The position numbers and the translations under genes were made by a program. From NCBI RefSeq assembly GCF_014645695.1, contig NZ_BMMF01000014.1, positions 62,001-126,000 of the forward strand: 64,000 nt of DNA, given 5' to 3'. Positions 16,556-24,604 of the stretch are shown here, in pieces. The DNA is from Salinarimonas ramus (GTDB lineage: Bacteria > Pseudomonadota > Alphaproteobacteria > Rhizobiales > Beijerinckiaceae). Every line of letters begins with the position of its first letter. Within the stretch, counting starts at the first letter, position 1. The notes beneath the pieces were generated by a model, which was given only the letters and a program-made list of their open reading frames with translations, ran no database searches and was not told the DNA's origin.

Positions 16556-18136
16556 TCAAGGAGAGTAGGGCAGACGCTCCGGCGGCGGCCCGCTCGCCCG
16601 CGCCACCATGTCGCTCTCCTCCGCGAGCCCGCGGATCAGCCCCCAGCACATGAAGAGCATGATCACCGAGAAGGGCAGCGCCGCGATGATGGACGCGGCC
16701 TGCAGCGCACCGAGCCCGCCGGACACGAGCAGCACGGCAGCGACGAAGCCTTCGCCCAGCCCCCAGACGACGCGGTGGGGCGTCGGTGGGTCCATGTCGC
16801 CCACCGAGAGCAGCGTCGTGATGACGAGGGTGCCCGAATCGGAGGAGGTGATGAAGTAGGTGGCGATGAGCAGCGTCGCGACGACGGTGAACAGCCAGCC
16901 GACCCAGCCCGCCCCCATCGCCTCGATGGTGCGGTAGAGCGCGAGCGTCGTGTCCTCGTTGACCGCCTCCACGATGCCGCCGCCGCGCCACAGCTCCAGA
17001 TGCAGCGCCGTGCCGCCGAAGACGGTCAGCCACAGCATGCCGAGCAGCGTCGGCACGAGGAGGACGCCGAGCACGAACTCGCGCACGGTGCGCCCGCGGG
17101 AGATGCGGGCGATGAACATGCCGACGAAGGGCGCCCACGCGATCCACCAGCCCCAGTAGAAGGCCGTCCAGCTCGCCTGCCAGCCGGAGGTGCCGGCGGC
17201 GTCCGCGCCCGCGTTCGTCCAGAACGAGAGCGGCACGACGTTGATGAAATAGTCGCCCATGCCCTGCACGAAGAGGTTCAGGAGGTAGCGCGTGGGGCCG
17301 AAGGAGAGGAAGAAGACGAGGATCGCGAGCGAGAGCCAGAGATTCAGCTCGGAGAGGATGCGCACGCCCTTGCCGACGCCCGACACGACCGAGATCGTCG
17401 CGATCACGGAGATGACGGCGATGAGCCCGAGCTGCCAGCCGACCCCGATCGGCATGCCCACGATCTGGTTGAGGCCGGTGTTCATCTGAACGACGCCGAA
17501 GCCGAGCGAGGTGGCGATGCCGAAGATCGTGCCGAACACCGCGAGCACGTCGACCGCGTGCCCCCAGAAGCCGTAGATCCGGTCCCCGATCAGCGGGTAG
17601 AGCACCGAGCGGATCGAGAGCGGCAGCTTGCGGCGGTAGCTGAAGAAGGCGAGCGAGAGCCCCACGATGACGTAGATCGCCCACGGGTGCAGGCCCCAGT
17701 GGAAATAGGTGAGCCGCATCGCGAGCGCGGCGGCGGCGTTGGTCCCCGCCATCGTGTCGTCGAGGAAGGGGTTGTCCTGGAAGTGATAGATCGGCTCGGC
17801 GATCGACCAGAAGACGAGGCCGATGCCCATGCCCGCGCCGAACAGCATCGAGAACCAGGCGAAATAGGAGAATTCCGGCTGCTGGTCGTCGTCGCCCAGC
17901 TTCAGCGAGCCGAACCGGCTGAACAGCAGGTAGACCGAGAAGAACAGGAACGAGGACACGACGAGGATGTAGTACCACTTGAAGCCGGCGATGATGCCGT
18001 CGCGTGCCGCGCCGAACCAGGTCGAGGAGGTCTCCGGCGCGACGGCGCCGAAGAGGAGGAAGGTGAAGGTGACGACGAGCGCGATCGTCGCCATCACCGG
18101 GTTGAGGCCCTTGAAGACGCCTTTCTCGGCTCGCAC
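16556..18136 (-). CDS. BCCT family betaine/carnitine/choline transporter
   Basis: A 526-residue protein with twelve hydrophobic segments. The BCCT signature is clear: FSMLFGAGMGIGLVFWSIAEP (GMGIG at 102-106, Trp110; split as GAGMGIG and VFWSIAEP), followed later by FYWGWWIAWAPFVGMFIARI and RGRTVREF. These residues form the substrate and sodium sites in BetP-type carriers, so uptake of a quaternary amine osmolyte is likely. The N-terminal tail is short (about 12 residues), without the long osmosensing tails of BetP. It starts one base after the stop of the gene at 18138-18758 and is thus co-transcribed with it. Confidence 0.92.
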   Translation of the reverse strand: MRAEKGVFKGLNPVMATIALVVTFTFLLFGAVAPETSSTWFGAARDGIIAGFKWYYILVVSSFLFFSVYLLFSRFGSLKLGDDDQQPEFSYFAWFSMLFGAGMGIGLVFWSIAEPIYHFQDNPFLDDTMAGTNAAAALAMRLTYFHWGLHPWAIYVIVGLSLAFFSYRRKLPLSIRSVLYPLIGDRIYGFWGHAVDVLAVFGTIFGIATSLGFGVVQMNTGLNQIVGMPIGVGWQLGLIAVISVIATISVVSGVGKGVRILSELNLWLSLAILVFFLSFGPTRYLLNLFVQGMGDYFINVVPLSFWTNAGADAAGTSGWQASWTAFYWGWWIAWAPFVGMFIARISRGRTVREFVLGVLLVPTLLGMLWLTVFGGTALHLELWRGGGIVEAVNEDTTLALYRTIEAMGAGWVGWLFTVVATLLIATYFITSSDSGTLVITTLLSVGDMDPPTPHRVVWGLGEGFVAAVLLVSGGLGALQAASIIAALPFSVIMLFMCWGLIRGLAEESDMVARASGPPPERLPYSP

Positions 18137-18137
18137 G

Positions 18138-18758
18138 TCAGCGCTCCTCTCGTCCGAGGTTCATGACGTCGTGCTCGGGCCCGACGACGGGATAGTATTC
18201 CTCGCCCACATGCGCGCCCGATCCGCCCACCGCGCGGTACGCCATGCGCCCGCGCACCACCTGGCGGTGGTCGATGAGGGAGACGGAGGGGCGGTTGTTC
18301 ACCGCCGCGCGCTGGCCGAGGAAGACGACGATCGGCACACCGATATTGGCGGTGCCCGCGGTCATCCACAGCCGGTTCCAGTCGAACTGCCCGCCGATGA
18401 ACTCCACCTGCCGCAGCGCGCCGTCGAAACCGGCGACGAAGAAGTCGCGGGCTTGGCGCGTGGGGAAGAGGTGGACGGTCATGTAGGCGAGCTCGAGCTC
18501 GGTCACGAGCCGGGGCAGGGTGAAACGCCCGGTCTCCTCGGCGGAGACGTGGCGCTCGGTGTTGGGGTCGATCTTGACCGAGAGGTCTTCCGGGTCCGGA
18601 TCGAAGGCCGGGAGGTAGCGGACCCAGGCGGAGGTGTCCGGCATGAAGTAGCGGGCGCGGACCACTTCGAGGCGGGCGACCACGTCCTCGATGGTGAGCG
18701 CGCGGATCTCCGCCTCGCCGAGCCGCGACGCTCGGGCGGGGTGGGTCGTATCGGCCAT
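18138..18758 (-). CDS. hypothetical protein co-transcribed with the BCCT transporter
   Basis: A 206-residue soluble protein without signal peptide or membrane segments. Readable parts are RYFMPDTSAWVRYLP, FFVAGFDGALRQVEF, MTAGTANIGVPIVVFLGQ and RAVGGSGAHVGEEYYPVVG. The central part has alternating strands that suggest a compact alpha/beta or beta-barrel domain. I do not recognise the family. The ATG ending at 18758 follows a GAGGAGAT ribosome site. Its stop is one base from the transporter start, so the pair is a transcriptional unit; a role in metabolising or sensing the transported osmolyte is only a guess from position. Confidence 0.72.
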   Translation of the reverse strand: MADTTHPARASRLGEAEIRALTIEDVVARLEVVRARYFMPDTSAWVRYLPAFDPDPEDLSVKIDPNTERHVSAEETGRFTLPRLVTELELAYMTVHLFPTRQARDFFVAGFDGALRQVEFIGGQFDWNRLWMTAGTANIGVPIVVFLGQRAAVNNRPSVSLIDHRQVVRGRMAYRAVGGSGAHVGEEYYPVVGPEHDVMNLGREER

Positions 18759-18883
18759 GATCTCCTCTTTCGGGCTCGTGGAGCGCGCCGGTCGCGCGTC
18801 GCGTCAACGAGCCGGGCGCAACGGAGGTTTCATCTCCTCGCCACGACGTCGCCGCGAACGGAGCCGCGGCGTCCCCCGCAGCA

Positions 18884-21079
18884 TCAGCCACCCTTGGCCG
18901 CCCGGCGCTTGCGCTTGATGCGGTAGACCAGCACCTGCAGCCCCACCGACAGCGCGAGCCAGGCGACGAAGGCGAGGCCGAGCAGCGCGAGCGCCCACGG
19001 GTCGGGCGAGGCGAGGACCTCGGCGAGGCGGGTGCCGAGCAGCGTCAGCATCACGAGGCCCGGCGCCATGCCGATGAGCGTGCCGGCGAGATAGTCGAAG
19101 AGCCCGATCCGGCTCGCGCCGACGACGAGGTTGACGACGCTGAAGGGCGCCACCGGCAGCATCCGCAGCGCCGCCACCGCGATGACGCCGCTGTCCGCGA
19201 GCGCCTTCGAGACGGCGCGGGTGCGCCGGCCCATCCGCCGCTCGAGCGCACCGCGCCCCACGGCGCGCCCGATCACGTACATCATCGCCGCGCTCAGCAT
19301 GACCCCCGTCGTCGCGAGCGCGATCGCCGGCACGGGCGCGAACATCATTCCCGTGACGGTGATCAGCACCGTGACGGGAAAGACGAGGAGCCCGCCCACG
19401 ACGAAGGCGAGGACGACGAGGAGCGGCGCGAAGGGCCCGGTGCCGAGCGCCTCGAGCCATTCCACGAGCTCGGCGGGGTCGGTGAGGGTCGAGGCCGGCG
19501 AGAAGCGCCAGAGCGCGACGATGGCGACGATCGCGAGCGCGAGAAGCACGAGCTGCCCGGTTCGCAGGAGCGAGCGCTGCGCCGGCTGGCCGGCGAACAT
19601 CTCCGCCCCGAAGGCCGGCGTCGCGATGGGCGTCTCCGGGTCGGCGATCTCGCCGATGCGTCTCGCCAGCTCGCCGTCCTCGGCCGTGCCGAGGTCGATG
19701 GGCGCGAGGCGGCGGCCTCGCGCGGGAAAGCTCTCGATCGCCGCCAGCAGCGAGCCGTCGCGCGCCGTCGCGTCCGCGATCTCGTCGGGCGAAACGCCCG
19801 CATGCTCGGCCAGCAGCCCGTCGCGGATGCGGGCGATCGCCGCGCGCTCCGCCTCGCTGTGCGCCTCGATCGCGAGGTCGCATTCGCTGTCGAGGCCCAT
19901 GGAGCGATTGTTCAGGTTCGAGGAGCCGATGCGCAGCAGGCGATCGTCGACGATCATGAGCTTGGCGTGGACCATCACGCCCTCGCCGGTCGGGTCGTCG
20001 GGCACGGCCGGGTAGAGCAGCCGCACCCGGCCCGCGCAGCCGGACGCCTCCAGGATCGCCATGAAGCGGCGCCGGCCGGCATTCATCGAGTGCTCCTCGT
20101 GCCAGCTCTGATGCACGTTCGGGCCGACGAGGACGACCTCGAGCGTCGGCACCTCGGCGAGGCGCGTCGCGATGGCGCGTGCGACGCTCTCGCGGGTGAG
20201 GAACTGGTTCTCGACGTAGATGGTGCGCTCGGCGGCGGCGACGCTCGCGAGGTAGAGCGCCTCCACCTCGCGAATGGCGGGCGCTCCGGCGAAATCCGGG
20301 CGCGTGCGGGCGATGCCGACGGCGACGTCGCGAAAGTCGGGGACGAGCCCCTCCGGCCAGGGATCCACGCTCGCCGGCGGGGCGCGGCGCAGGCGCGAGG
20401 GCGCCGCCGCCTTCGGCAGCTTCGGCGCCGCCGCGTACCCGCCCTCCGCCTGGCGCCAGCGCGCCTCGGCCAGCGCGGCGAGCGCATGCGCCGCCTCGCC
20501 GTCGACGATCATCTGCGCGTCGTGGAACGGGCGATAGGGCGCGCCGTCGGGGTCCCGGAGGCGGGTGTCGTCGATCGCGTGGGCGCGGGTGTCCCAGCGC
20601 CGGATGGCGAGATCGAGCCCGCCGCAGAAGGCGAGCGCGCCGTCCACGACGACGATCTTCTGGTGATGGCTCGCGCCGATGGGCAGCACGTCGTCGAGGC
20701 GCGCGCGGATCTGGCGCGGCATGGACCAGTCGAGCTTCACCTCCGGCAGGAGCTCGCGCTCGAGCCCGTAGAGCAGCGCATAGTCCCACAGGAGGAGATC
20801 GACCTTCAGCCGCGGGCGCCGCTCGACGAGCGCGCGCAGGAAGGGGCCGAGCTCGCGCGGGAGGCCGTCGGCGGGCTCCCATTCCTCGCCGACGAGCGGC
20901 GTGCGGCTGTCGATGTCCCAGCCCACGACGAGGATGCGCGAGCGCGCGTTCAGCATCGCGGCGCGCATGGCGCCGAAGGTCGCGGCCGCGTCGACGAGCG
21001 CCGCCGCGCGCCCGGCGCGCGCGATCGTCCAGACCGTCTCCCCTGGCCTCAGGATGCCCCCGCTCTCGCCCAACGCCAT
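18884..21079 (-). CDS. phospholipase D-like / VTT-domain fusion membrane protein
   Basis: A 731-residue fusion. The N-terminal two thirds carry two HKD motifs of the phospholipase D superfamily: HHQKIVVVD (His139, Lys141, Asp146) and HAKLMIVD (His371, Lys373, Asp378), each followed by a GG or GSSN element. After a linker, a transmembrane helix (about 505-527) leads into a VTT/DedA-like domain (about 545-700) with FPVTVLITVTG and LRMLPVAPFSVVNLVVGAS. Both active sites are intact. Likely acts at the inner membrane on phospholipid headgroups (cardiolipin-synthase-like or phospholipase), with the VTT domain acting on lipid translocation; this combination is known in proteobacteria, but its biology is poorly defined. 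Confidence 0.88.
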   Translation of the reverse strand: MALGESGGILRPGETVWTIARAGRAAALVDAAATFGAMRAAMLNARSRILVVGWDIDSRTPLVGEEWEPADGLPRELGPFLRALVERRPRLKVDLLLWDYALLYGLERELLPEVKLDWSMPRQIRARLDDVLPIGASHHQKIVVVDGALAFCGGLDLAIRRWDTRAHAIDDTRLRDPDGAPYRPFHDAQMIVDGEAAHALAALAEARWRQAEGGYAAAPKLPKAAAPSRLRRAPPASVDPWPEGLVPDFRDVAVGIARTRPDFAGAPAIREVEALYLASVAAAERTIYVENQFLTRESVARAIATRLAEVPTLEVVLVGPNVHQSWHEEHSMNAGRRRFMAILEASGCAGRVRLLYPAVPDDPTGEGVMVHAKLMIVDDRLLRIGSSNLNNRSMGLDSECDLAIEAHSEAERAAIARIRDGLLAEHAGVSPDEIADATARDGSLLAAIESFPARGRRLAPIDLGTAEDGELARRIGEIADPETPIATPAFGAEMFAGQPAQRSLLRTGQLVLLALAIVAIVALWRFSPASTLTDPAELVEWLEALGTGPFAPLLVVLAFVVGGLLVFPVTVLITVTGMMFAPVPAIALATTGVMLSAAMMYVIGRAVGRGALERRMGRRTRAVSKALADSGVIAVAALRMLPVAPFSVVNLVVGASRIGLFDYLAGTLIGMAPGLVMLTLLGTRLAEVLASPDPWALALLGLAFVAWLALSVGLQVLVYRIKRKRRAAKGG

Positions 21080-21219
21080 GCTCCTCAGCTCGCCTTCCTA
21101 ACGCACGGGAGCCTCTAGCGCATCCGCAGCCGCGCCTCGGGGCTTTACGGAATTGCGCACGTCGCCGCCGCGCTGCACGGTCCGCGAGGAAGCAAACGCT
21201 CCAGGAGAGGATTTCGGCC

Positions 21220-21744
21220 ATGATCTCGACCATCGTCGTCGCCGTGGACGGCTCGGAGCACCAGGACGCGGTCGTGGCGCTCGCCGCCGAGATCGCGCAG
21301 GCGCGCGGCGCGCGCCTCGTGCTGGCACACGCGCTCCTGCGCGGCGTGCCCTACGGCGAGCTCTATTCCGTGGCCGAGCGGCTCGGCTTCCTCGATCGCG
21401 TCAAGGCCGAGCTCGACCAGGCCTCCGCGACGCCGGTGATGCCCGCCGCCGCCATGGGCGGCGCGATCCCGGTGATCATGGTCTCGCCCGACACGCTCCA
21501 CCACGTGGCCGACGAGGTCCTCGCCGCGGCGCGCAGAGCTCTCGAGCGTGAAGGCGTCGCGGTCGAGACGCGCGTCCTCGACGCCCCGCCGGCCGAGGCG
21601 ATCCTGCAGATCGCGAGCGAGGAGGGCGCGGACCTCCTCGTCATCGGCAGCCGCGGCCTCGGCCGCGTCGCCGGCATGATCCTCGGCAGCGTCTCCCAGA
21701 AGGTCCTCCACGACGCGTCCTGCGCGGTGCTCGTGGTGAAGTGA
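21220..21744 (+). CDS. universal stress protein (UspA family)
   Basis: A 174-residue single-domain Usp protein. It opens with IVVAVDGSEHQDAVVAL and ends with the nucleotide-binding loop VIGSRGLGRVAGMILGSVSQ (G-2x-G-9x-G-S) and VLVVK, so ATP binding is expected. A GGAGAGGATTT ribosome site precedes the ATG at 21220. It is divergent from the phospholipase D-VTT gene and lies 71 bases upstream of flhA. Expected to respond to stress or growth arrest; targets unknown. Confidence 0.92.
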   Translation: MISTIVVAVDGSEHQDAVVALAAEIAQARGARLVLAHALLRGVPYGELYSVAERLGFLDRVKAELDQASATPVMPAAAMGGAIPVIMVSPDTLHHVADEVLAAARRALEREGVAVETRVLDAPPAEAILQIASEEGADLLVIGSRGLGRVAGMILGSVSQKVLHDASCAVLVVK

Positions 21745-21754
21745 GCGCGCGGTC

Positions 21755-21769
21755 TTAACGCTTCGTTCA
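21755..21769 (+). promoter_or_regulatory. CtrA-like binding site upstream of flhA
   Basis: TTAA-N7-TTCA (TTAACGCTTCGTTCA), one base off the CtrA consensus TTAA-N7-TTAA, 47-61 bases upstream of the flhA ATG. CtrA controls early flagellar genes in many alphaproteobacteria. The match is imperfect and not tested against background frequency. Confidence 0.45.
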
Positions 21770-21815
21770 CCATCCCCCCGGCAGAACTTGCCTAGTCTGC
21801 GGAAAGAGGGGCGCG

Positions 21816-23963
21816 ATGAGCGAGGCGGGGGCATCGGCGGCGAGCGCGGCGACCGGCGGCCGCGGGGCGGGCGGGCTCTCGGCGCTCGGCGCGCTGACGA
21901 AGCGCACCGACCTCTTCCTCGCGCTGGGCGTGATGGGCATCCTCGTGGTGCTCGTCTTCCCGCTGCCGGCGATCGTGCTGGACCTCCTGCTCGCCGTCTC
22001 GATCATCTTCTCCGTCCTGATCCTGATGACGGCGCTCTTCATCGAGGAGCCGCTCGAGTTCTCGTCCTTCCCGACGATCCTGCTCATCGCGACGATGCTG
22101 CGGCTGGCGCTCAACCTCGCCTCCACGCGCCTCATCCTGAGCTATGGCCACGAGGGGACGGATGCGGCGGGCCACGTCATCGAGGCCTTCGGCGGCTTCG
22201 TCATGGGCGGCAACTTCGTCATCGGCGTCGTCGTCTTCGCGATCCTGGTGCTCGTCAACTTCGTCGTCATCACCAAGGGCTCGGGCCGCATCGCCGAGGT
22301 CGCGGCGCGCTTCACCCTCGACGCCATGCCCGGCAAGCAGATGGCCATCGACGCCGACCTCTCGGCGGGCATCATCGACGACATCGAGGCCAAGCGCCGG
22401 CGCCAGAAGCTCGAGGACGAATCGACCTTCTTCGGCGCCATGGACGGTGCCTCGAAATTCGTGCGCGGCGACGCGATCGCGGGCCTGCTGATCACGCTCA
22501 TCAACGTCATCGGCGGCATCGTCATCGGTGTCGCGCAGATGCAGATGTCCTTCGGCGACGCCGCGCATTCCTACACGATGCTGACGGTGGGCGACGGTCT
22601 CGTCTCGCAGATCCCCGCGCTCATCGTCTCCACCGCCGCGGGCCTGCTGGTCTCGAAGGCGGGCGTGAAGGGCGCCGCCGACAAGGCGCTCGGGCGCCAG
22701 CTCGCCGGCTACCCCAAGGCGCTGGGCATGTCGGCGGCGGTGATGGGCATGATCGCACTCTTGCCCGGCATCCCCTTCATCCCCTTCATGACGCTCGCTC
22801 TCGCCGCCGCCTACGGCGCCTGGCACTTCGGCAAGAAGGCGAAGGAGCGCGCGCTGGAGGAGGCCGCGAGCGCGGCGGCTGCCGCGGCGACGGGCGAGGC
22901 GGGCGACGTCGGGCCGGGCGAGCCGCCGATCTCCGACACGCTCAAGATCGACGACCTCAAGATCGAGATCGGCTACGCGCTCCTGCCGCTCGTCAACGGC
23001 AAGAACGGCGACGGCGTCGACCGGCTCACCGAGCAGATCAAGGCGCTGCGCCGTCAGCTCGCCGCCGAGCTCGGCTTCGTGATGCCCAGCGTGCGCATCC
23101 TCGACAACGTGCAGCTCGAGGCCAACGCCTACGTGATCCGGGTCAAGGAGATCGAGGCCGGGCGCGGCTCGGTCTTCCCCGACCAGTTCATGGCCATAGA
23201 TCCGATGGGCGGCCAGGTGCAGCTGCCGGGCCAGCACATGCTGGAGCCCACCTTCGGGCTTCCCGCCACCTGGATCGATTCGGGGCTGCGCGACCAGGCG
23301 CAGCTCAAGGGCTACACGGTGGTGGACGCCGCGACCGTGCTCTCGACGCACCTCACCGAGGTGATCAAGGCCAACATGGCCGAGCTGCTCTCGCATCCCG
23401 AGGTGCAGAAGCTCCTGCGCGACCTGCCCAAGGAGCATGCCGATCTCGTCAAGGAGATGGTGCCCTCGCAGATCACGGCGACGGGCATCCAGCGGGTGCT
23501 GCAGCTGCTGCTGGCCGAGCGGGTGTCGATCCGCGATCTCGGCACGATCCTGGAGGGCATCTCCGAGGTCGTCGGCGCCACGCGCTCGCCCCGCGAGATC
23601 GTCGAGCACGTGCGCCAGCGCCTCGCCCGGCAGCTCTGCGCCCAGTATACGGGGCCGAACGGGACGCTGCCCATCGTCACGCTCTCGCCCTCCTGGGAGC
23701 AGGCCTTTCTCGAATCGATCGTGGGCAACGGCGACGAGCGCCAGCTCGCCATGCAGCCCTCCAAGCTCGGCGAGTTCGTCAACGGCGTGCGCGACCGCTT
23801 CGAGGACGCCGCGCGCCAGGGCGAGATGCCCGTCCTCGTCACCTCGGCCCAGGCGCGGCCCTTCGTGCGCTCCATCATCGAGCGCTTCCGCCGCGAGACG
23901 CCGGTGATCAGCCAGGCGGAGATCCACACCCGCGCGCGGCTGCGGACCGTGGGGAGCGTGTGA
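21816..23963 (+). CDS. flhA: flagellar biosynthesis protein FlhA
   Basis: A 715-residue FlhA, the large export-gate protein of the flagellar type III secretion system. The N-terminal 340 residues contain eight hydrophobic helices with the family hallmark stretch PTILLIATMLRLALNLAST and the cytoplasmic FHIPEP-type loop (GSGRIAEVAARFTLDAMPGKQMAID, quoted in two parts: GSGRIAEVAARF and DAMPGKQMAID). A low-complexity alanine-rich linker near residues 350-370 leads to the cytoplasmic substrate-docking domain. Length is normal. No other flagellar gene is in the window, so flhA is isolated from the main flagellar locus. The ATG at 21816 follows AAAGAGGGGCG. Confidence 0.97.
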   Translation: MSEAGASAASAATGGRGAGGLSALGALTKRTDLFLALGVMGILVVLVFPLPAIVLDLLLAVSIIFSVLILMTALFIEEPLEFSSFPTILLIATMLRLALNLASTRLILSYGHEGTDAAGHVIEAFGGFVMGGNFVIGVVVFAILVLVNFVVITKGSGRIAEVAARFTLDAMPGKQMAIDADLSAGIIDDIEAKRRRQKLEDESTFFGAMDGASKFVRGDAIAGLLITLINVIGGIVIGVAQMQMSFGDAAHSYTMLTVGDGLVSQIPALIVSTAAGLLVSKAGVKGAADKALGRQLAGYPKALGMSAAVMGMIALLPGIPFIPFMTLALAAAYGAWHFGKKAKERALEEAASAAAAAATGEAGDVGPGEPPISDTLKIDDLKIEIGYALLPLVNGKNGDGVDRLTEQIKALRRQLAAELGFVMPSVRILDNVQLEANAYVIRVKEIEAGRGSVFPDQFMAIDPMGGQVQLPGQHMLEPTFGLPATWIDSGLRDQAQLKGYTVVDAATVLSTHLTEVIKANMAELLSHPEVQKLLRDLPKEHADLVKEMVPSQITATGIQRVLQLLLAERVSIRDLGTILEGISEVVGATRSPREIVEHVRQRLARQLCAQYTGPNGTLPIVTLSPSWEQAFLESIVGNGDERQLAMQPSKLGEFVNGVRDRFEDAARQGEMPVLVTSAQARPFVRSIIERFRRETPVISQAEIHTRARLRTVGSV

Positions 23964-24028
23964 GGCGTGCGAGCGCGTTGATCGCCGTGCGCTTTCGCCA
24001 TACCGTGCTGACGAACCGGAGATGCACC

Positions 24029-24295
24029 ATGAGCGACACCGCAGACCGTATCGCCATCGAGGTTGAGCCACGCGTCGCGGAGGCACTCGACCAGCTGGTA
24101 CGGACCGGCCGCTTCGGATCGCGCGACGCGATCCTCCAGGAAGGTCTTCGGCTCGTCCAGGGACGCGAGGCAAAGCTCGCCGAACTCGATGCGGCCATTG
24201 CCCGGAGCCTCGCCGAGGCCGATGCCGGCTTGGGAATACCCGCCGATGAGGTCTTCGCCGACCTCAAGGCGCGGTATCGCGATCCTGCGGATTGA
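24029..24295 (+). CDS. ParD-like ribbon-helix-helix antitoxin
   Basis: An 88-residue protein. The N-terminal part (IAIEVEPRVAEALDQLVRTGRFGSRDAILQEGL, quoted in parts: IEVEPRVAEALDQLV, GRFGSRDAILQEGL) fits the ribbon-helix-helix fold of ParD/CopG antitoxins, and the acidic C-terminal tail (FADLKARYRDPAD) is the usual toxin-binding segment. The stop lies six bases before a ParE-like reading frame that carries a frameshift, so this antitoxin may have lost its partner. It follows flhA by 65 bases. Confidence 0.85.
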   Translation: MSDTADRIAIEVEPRVAEALDQLVRTGRFGSRDAILQEGLRLVQGREAKLAELDAAIARSLAEADAGLGIPADEVFADLKARYRDPAD

Positions 24296-24301
24296 CCGCG
24301 A

Positions 24302-24596
24302 ATGCTGCCGGTAATCTTCACGCCGGCTGCGCAAGCCGAGATCCTGGTCCTCGCCGATCGCATCGCTCTCTTCAATCGCAAGAGGGTTCGTCGAAGAGAT
24401 CGAGGACGCGTGCTCGGGCTTGAAGGAATATCCTCTGCGCTTCTCGCTCGTTCCCCGCTACGAGCAGTTCGGCATTCGCCGTCGCGTCGTCGGAGACTAT
24501 CTCGTGCTCTACAGGGTCTTGCAGAGCCGAATAGAGGTCATCCACGTGGTTCATGGCGCAACAGATTACGCAACGATCCTGTTTCCCGAGCACTGA
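24302..24596 (+). pseudogene. ParE/RelE-type toxin, frameshifted
   Basis: Starting at the ATG at 24302, the frame reads MLPVIFTPAAQAEILVLADRIALFN, typical for ParE. It then goes out of phase between about 24372 and 24386 (the CGCAAGAGGG region). The remainder of a ParE continues in the +1 frame from 24387: FVEEIEDACSGLKEYPLRF, then RYEQFGIRRRVVGDYLVLYR, IEVIHVVHGATDYATILF, ending at TGA 24594-24596. A single extra base (or two missing) explains this. Without correction no complete toxin is made. A sequencing error cannot be excluded, and a programmed shift is unlikely since no slippery heptamer is evident. Confidence 0.8.
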
Positions 24597-24604
24597 TCGA
24601 CACC

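Noticed and set aside
21770-21800. Sigma-54-like promoter before flhA (CCGGCAGAACTTGCC)
   Set aside because: Spacing between the GG and GC elements is two bases too short for a sigma-54 site.
21792-24173. 793-codon minus-strand frame opposite flhA
   Set aside because: Shadow of flhA; no recognisable domain and it would cover the whole flhA gene.
24302-24596. Programmed frameshift in the ParE gene
   Set aside because: No slippery heptamer, no downstream pseudoknot-like structure that I can see; decay or a sequencing error is simpler.
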